From Chitinivibrionales bacterium (GTDB lineage Bacteria; Fibrobacterota; Chitinivibrionia; Chitinivibrionales; WJMI01): a DNA stretch of 10,328 nucleotides. The stretch's first letter is position 1. The number at the start of each line of letters is the position of its first letter. Where the stretch lies: the NCBI GenBank assembly GCA_014729595.1, contig WJJU01000011.1, forward strand, positions 1 through 10,328, read 5' to 3'. A program made the translations under genes and the position numbers. This document shows, one piece after another, positions 8,077-10,328 of the stretch. The notes under the pieces are model-generated. The model saw nothing but the letters and a program-made list of their open reading frames with translations, had not been told where the DNA came from and did not search any database.

Positions 8077-9318
8077 ATGGCGCTATCCATACCAAATGAA
8101 TCTTCACCGCGCGGCCCGGGGGCTCCACCCTGCCCCGCTTGTAATTCCGAAGGCGGGTTCGTATTTCATAGTCTCAAGGGGTTACCCGTCCACAGTGTAA
8201 TGAACACAACCAGCTTTCGTCAGGCCCGCGACCTTCCCGTAGGTGATATCGCATTGAGTTTCTGCAATCAGTGCGGTTTTGTTTCCAACAGTACGTTCGA
8301 TGAAAAAAAGGTTTCGTATTCAACCGATAACTACGAGGCGACGCAGGCCTGCTCGCCAACTTTTCGAATGTTTGCCGAACGACAGGCCCGTCGATTGATC
8401 GATCGCCACGGACTCAGCGGGAAGCGGGTATTGGAAATCGGTTGCGGCAACGGGGAATTTCTCGAGCTGATATGCAGACTGGGAGACAATGAAGGGATTG
8501 GTTTCGACCCTTCGTACAATAAAAAGAATTCGCCGGTGAAGAGCGACCGGAAAATATCTTTTGTTAAGGACTACTTCACGGAGAAGCATACGGGGCACGG
8601 CGCCGATTTCGTGATGTGCCGAATGACGCTGGAGCACATTCACAAAACCGGTCGATTTGTGCGGATGGTGCGGAGTACACTGGGTGCGAAATCCGACACG
8701 ACGGTGTTTTTCCAGGTACCCGACGCCACTCGAATCCTGCGGGATTGCGCATTCGAAGACGTTTATTTCGAGCATTGCTCTTATTTCAGTCCCGGTTCGC
8801 TTGCTCGCCTTTTTCGGCGCGCCGGATTCGGGATTATCGGTCTTGAGGGCGGCTACGATGGGCAGTATGTGATGATAGAGGCGCGGCCGGGAGTGGCGGA
8901 TGATCCCTCGTGCGGCGCCCCGGAGAGCGATCTTATTTCCCTTCGCGCCTATGTGCGCAATTTCGCCGATCGCTATCGCCGCAAGGCCGCATCGTGGCAT
9001 GCATGCCTGCGTCGTTGGCGCGCCGCGCAGCGACGCGTGGTGTTGTGGGGAGCGGGGTCGAAAGCGGTATCATTTTTGACGTCCCTGGGAATCCCCCCCG
9101 CATTCATCCCTTATGCCGTCGATATAAACCCCCATCGTCACGGCTCCTATATTGCCGGTACCGGCCAACGGGTCGTAGGACCACAGTACATGCGGGAGTA
9201 TCGCCCTTCGACGGTGATCGTGATGAATGAGGTATATCGCGAAGAAGTGGAAACCATGCTCAGAGATCTTGGCCTCCGACCGCAATTGGTCACCATGGAG
9301 TCGGGGGGAGCGCTATGA
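8077..9318 (+). CDS. Zinc-knuckle class I SAM methyltransferase with C-terminal C-methyltransferase-type domain (tandem copy 1)
   Basis: Predicted SAM-dependent methyltransferase of 413 residues with the same three-part plan as NDP-sugar C-methyltransferases, though of a different subfamily from the one at 2779-4056. CPAC (19-22) and CNQC (63-66) form the zinc knuckle, with a GLPVHS element between them. Motif I EIGCGNGEFLE at 120-130 is canonical and is followed by IGFDPS. FFQVPDA is at 211-217 and the active-site-like YFEHCSYF at 230-237; GQYVMIEA at 262-269 replaces the HGGSLRLYV of the TylCIII type. WGAGSKAVSFL at 324-334 and VDINPHRHG at 338-346 mark the Methyltransf_14-like C-terminal domain. 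Length is normal. The stop overlaps the start of the next, paralogous gene (ATGA). A sugar C-methyltransferase role is inferred; the GQY variant could act on another keto substrate. Confidence 0.88.
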   Translation: MALSIPNESSPRGPGAPPCPACNSEGGFVFHSLKGLPVHSVMNTTSFRQARDLPVGDIALSFCNQCGFVSNSTFDEKKVSYSTDNYEATQACSPTFRMFAERQARRLIDRHGLSGKRVLEIGCGNGEFLELICRLGDNEGIGFDPSYNKKNSPVKSDRKISFVKDYFTEKHTGHGADFVMCRMTLEHIHKTGRFVRMVRSTLGAKSDTTVFFQVPDATRILRDCAFEDVYFEHCSYFSPGSLARLFRRAGFGIIGLEGGYDGQYVMIEARPGVADDPSCGAPESDLISLRAYVRNFADRYRRKAASWHACLRRWRAAQRRVVLWGAGSKAVSFLTSLGIPPAFIPYAVDINPHRHGSYIAGTGQRVVGPQYMREYRPSTVIVMNEVYREEVETMLRDLGLRPQLVTMESGGAL

Positions 9319-10328
9319 AACCCGACGGTGGAAAGCATACTGTTGAACAAGACGGGGGGGTTGTTTGCAGAGCGTGCGAGGCTCCACATGGACGGCACTG
9401 CATCACCCTGTCCTCCGTTCCCGTTCACTGCAATATCAGATGTCATACCCGCAAGATTGCGCTCGACGTACCGCGAGCCGATATGCATGTCGGCTTTTGT
9501 CATCAATGCGGACATTTGCACAACCACGCATTTCAATCTCATCTCGTGCGGTACGACGCACCGTATGAGAACCCACTGCACCACTCAGAGCTTTTTCGGC
9601 GGTTCAGCAGCGAGCTTGCCCATTATCTTGTTGATACCTATGACCTTCACGGCAAGACGATTGCCGAAATAGGATGCGGCGACGGGCGCTTCTTAGAAGA
9701 ATTGTGTACGCTGGGCGGAAATCAAGGCATCGGTTTTGAGCCAAGTCATGTCGGTCGCCCGCACGCCACGGCACAAAATCCACATGTACGGATGATCAAC
9801 AGCTATTTCACCGATCAGCATCATGAGATTGAGGCTGACTTCATTTGCTGTAGACAGGTCCTCGAACATCTTGAATCGCCGCGCCGTATACTCGAGGCGG
9901 TACGCAAAGCGGCAACCGTCCGGCCTTCATGCACCGTCTTTTTCGAAGTTCCCGATGCTCGCTATACGTTGGTGGACTTGGGCGTTTGGGATCTTCTTTA
10001 CGAACACTGCAACTATTTCACCAACGAGTCGCTTGCCAACCTGTTTGAATCCTCCGGCTTTAATGTGCTGGATATACGAAGAATGTTCGGGGGGCAATAT
10101 TTGGGGATTGAGGCGCGGGTGAGCAGTGTTCCCAAAACTCATCGTTCACCCCTTGTGGAAAATCGCGTGAATGATCTGTCGGGGCTTGTGGACAAATTTG
10201 TCGAACACTATCACGAAAAAAAAGGACATTGGATCCACCTCCTTCATCGCCTCCGTGCCCAAGGGAAACGGGTGGTGGTATGGGGCTCCGGTTCTAAAGG
10301 AACCATGTTCCTCAACACAGTCGACACC
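9315..10328 (+). CDS. Zinc-knuckle class I SAM methyltransferase, tandem copy 2 (3' end beyond the window)
   Basis: An uninterrupted frame of 338 codons runs from ATG 9315 to the last base of the window with no stop, so the gene is cut by the window edge. GGAG at 9307-9310 lies 4 nt before the ATG, which overlaps the preceding stop as ATGA. The protein is a paralogue of its neighbour. CRAC (18-21) and CHQC (62-65) form the knuckle, with SVPVH between. Motif I EIGCGDGRFLE is at 118-128, then IGFEPS, FFEVPDA at 209-215, YEHCNYF at 229-235, GGQYLGIEA at 259-267 and WGSGSKG at 323-329, where the C-terminal domain begins. By hand alignment, 20 of 31 residues from the Lys before motif I to the PS of motif II match the first copy. 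About 75-80 residues should be missing at the C-terminus. Substrate unknown; a sugar C-methyltransferase role is inferred. Confidence 0.88.
   Translation, partial: MKPDGGKHTVEQDGGVVCRACEAPHGRHCITLSSVPVHCNIRCHTRKIALDVPRADMHVGFCHQCGHLHNHAFQSHLVRYDAPYENPLHHSELFRRFSSELAHYLVDTYDLHGKTIAEIGCGDGRFLEELCTLGGNQGIGFEPSHVGRPHATAQNPHVRMINSYFTDQHHEIEADFICCRQVLEHLESPRRILEAVRKAATVRPSCTVFFEVPDARYTLVDLGVWDLLYEHCNYFTNESLANLFESSGFNVLDIRRMFGGQYLGIEARVSSVPKTHRSPLVENRVNDLSGLVDKFVEHYHEKKGHWIHLLHRLRAQGKRVVVWGSGSKGTMFLNTVDT

Noticed and set aside
7949..8200. Small + frame of 83 codons with a hydrophobic-basic stretch before the tandem methyltransferase
   Set aside because: No recognisable family, its second half overlaps the methyltransferase in another frame, and no good ribosome binding site precedes it.
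8320..9000. Long minus-strand open frame of 226 codons
   Set aside because: It lies wholly opposite the tandem methyltransferase copy 1, whose frame has clear family motifs. The minus-strand translation shows no recognisable domain and is a shadow.
9328..9672. Open frame of 114 codons at the start of the second tandem methyltransferase
   Set aside because: It is out of frame with the motif-bearing reading frame starting at 9315, which carries both CxxC knuckles and the SAM motif.

Overview
This window is about 10.3 kb of a bacterial surface-polysaccharide locus (capsule, O-antigen or exopolysaccharide). All nine recognisable genes lie on the + strand and fill almost the whole window. Bacterial origin is supported by purine-rich Shine-Dalgarno sites, ATG and GTG starts, and coupled or overlapping genes. 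Base composition is moderately GC-rich by eye. I cannot name the organism. An O-unit-type flippase and a CDP-glucose pathway enzyme fit a Gram-negative or other envelope-polysaccharide producer, but nothing here settles the phylum.

Left part (2-844): a class I SAM-dependent methyltransferase whose reading frame is still open at the left edge. It may be the C-terminal domain of a longer protein. A 122-bp gap follows, in which I see no convincing terminator or promoter.

Central operon (967-7857): rfbF (glucose-1-phosphate cytidylyltransferase), an SDR-type NAD-dependent epimerase/dehydratase, a zinc-knuckle sugar C-methyltransferase of the TylCIII/TcaB9 type, a MOP-superfamily polysaccharide flippase, a GT2 glycosyltransferase and a GT4 glycosyltransferase. 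Spacing is tight (2-bp gap, 26-bp overlap, 7-bp gap, 49-bp gap, 14-bp overlap), so these are probably co-transcribed. The first three genes form a plausible cassette for a CDP-linked, C-methylated (branched-chain) sugar. The last three would assemble and export the repeat unit.

Right part (8077-10328): after a 219-bp stretch with no supported gene come two tandem paralogous methyltransferases, overlapping by 4 bp (ATGA). Both have the N-terminal CxxC...CxxC knuckle, a canonical SAM site and the C-terminal nucleotide-sugar C-methyltransferase-type domain. The second has no stop before the right edge and is therefore partial. The window thus holds three zinc-knuckle C-methyltransferase-type proteins plus a fourth methyltransferase, an unusually high density. 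No CDP-glucose 4,6-dehydratase (RfbG), Wzy polymerase, transposase, tRNA, rRNA or CRISPR array is visible.
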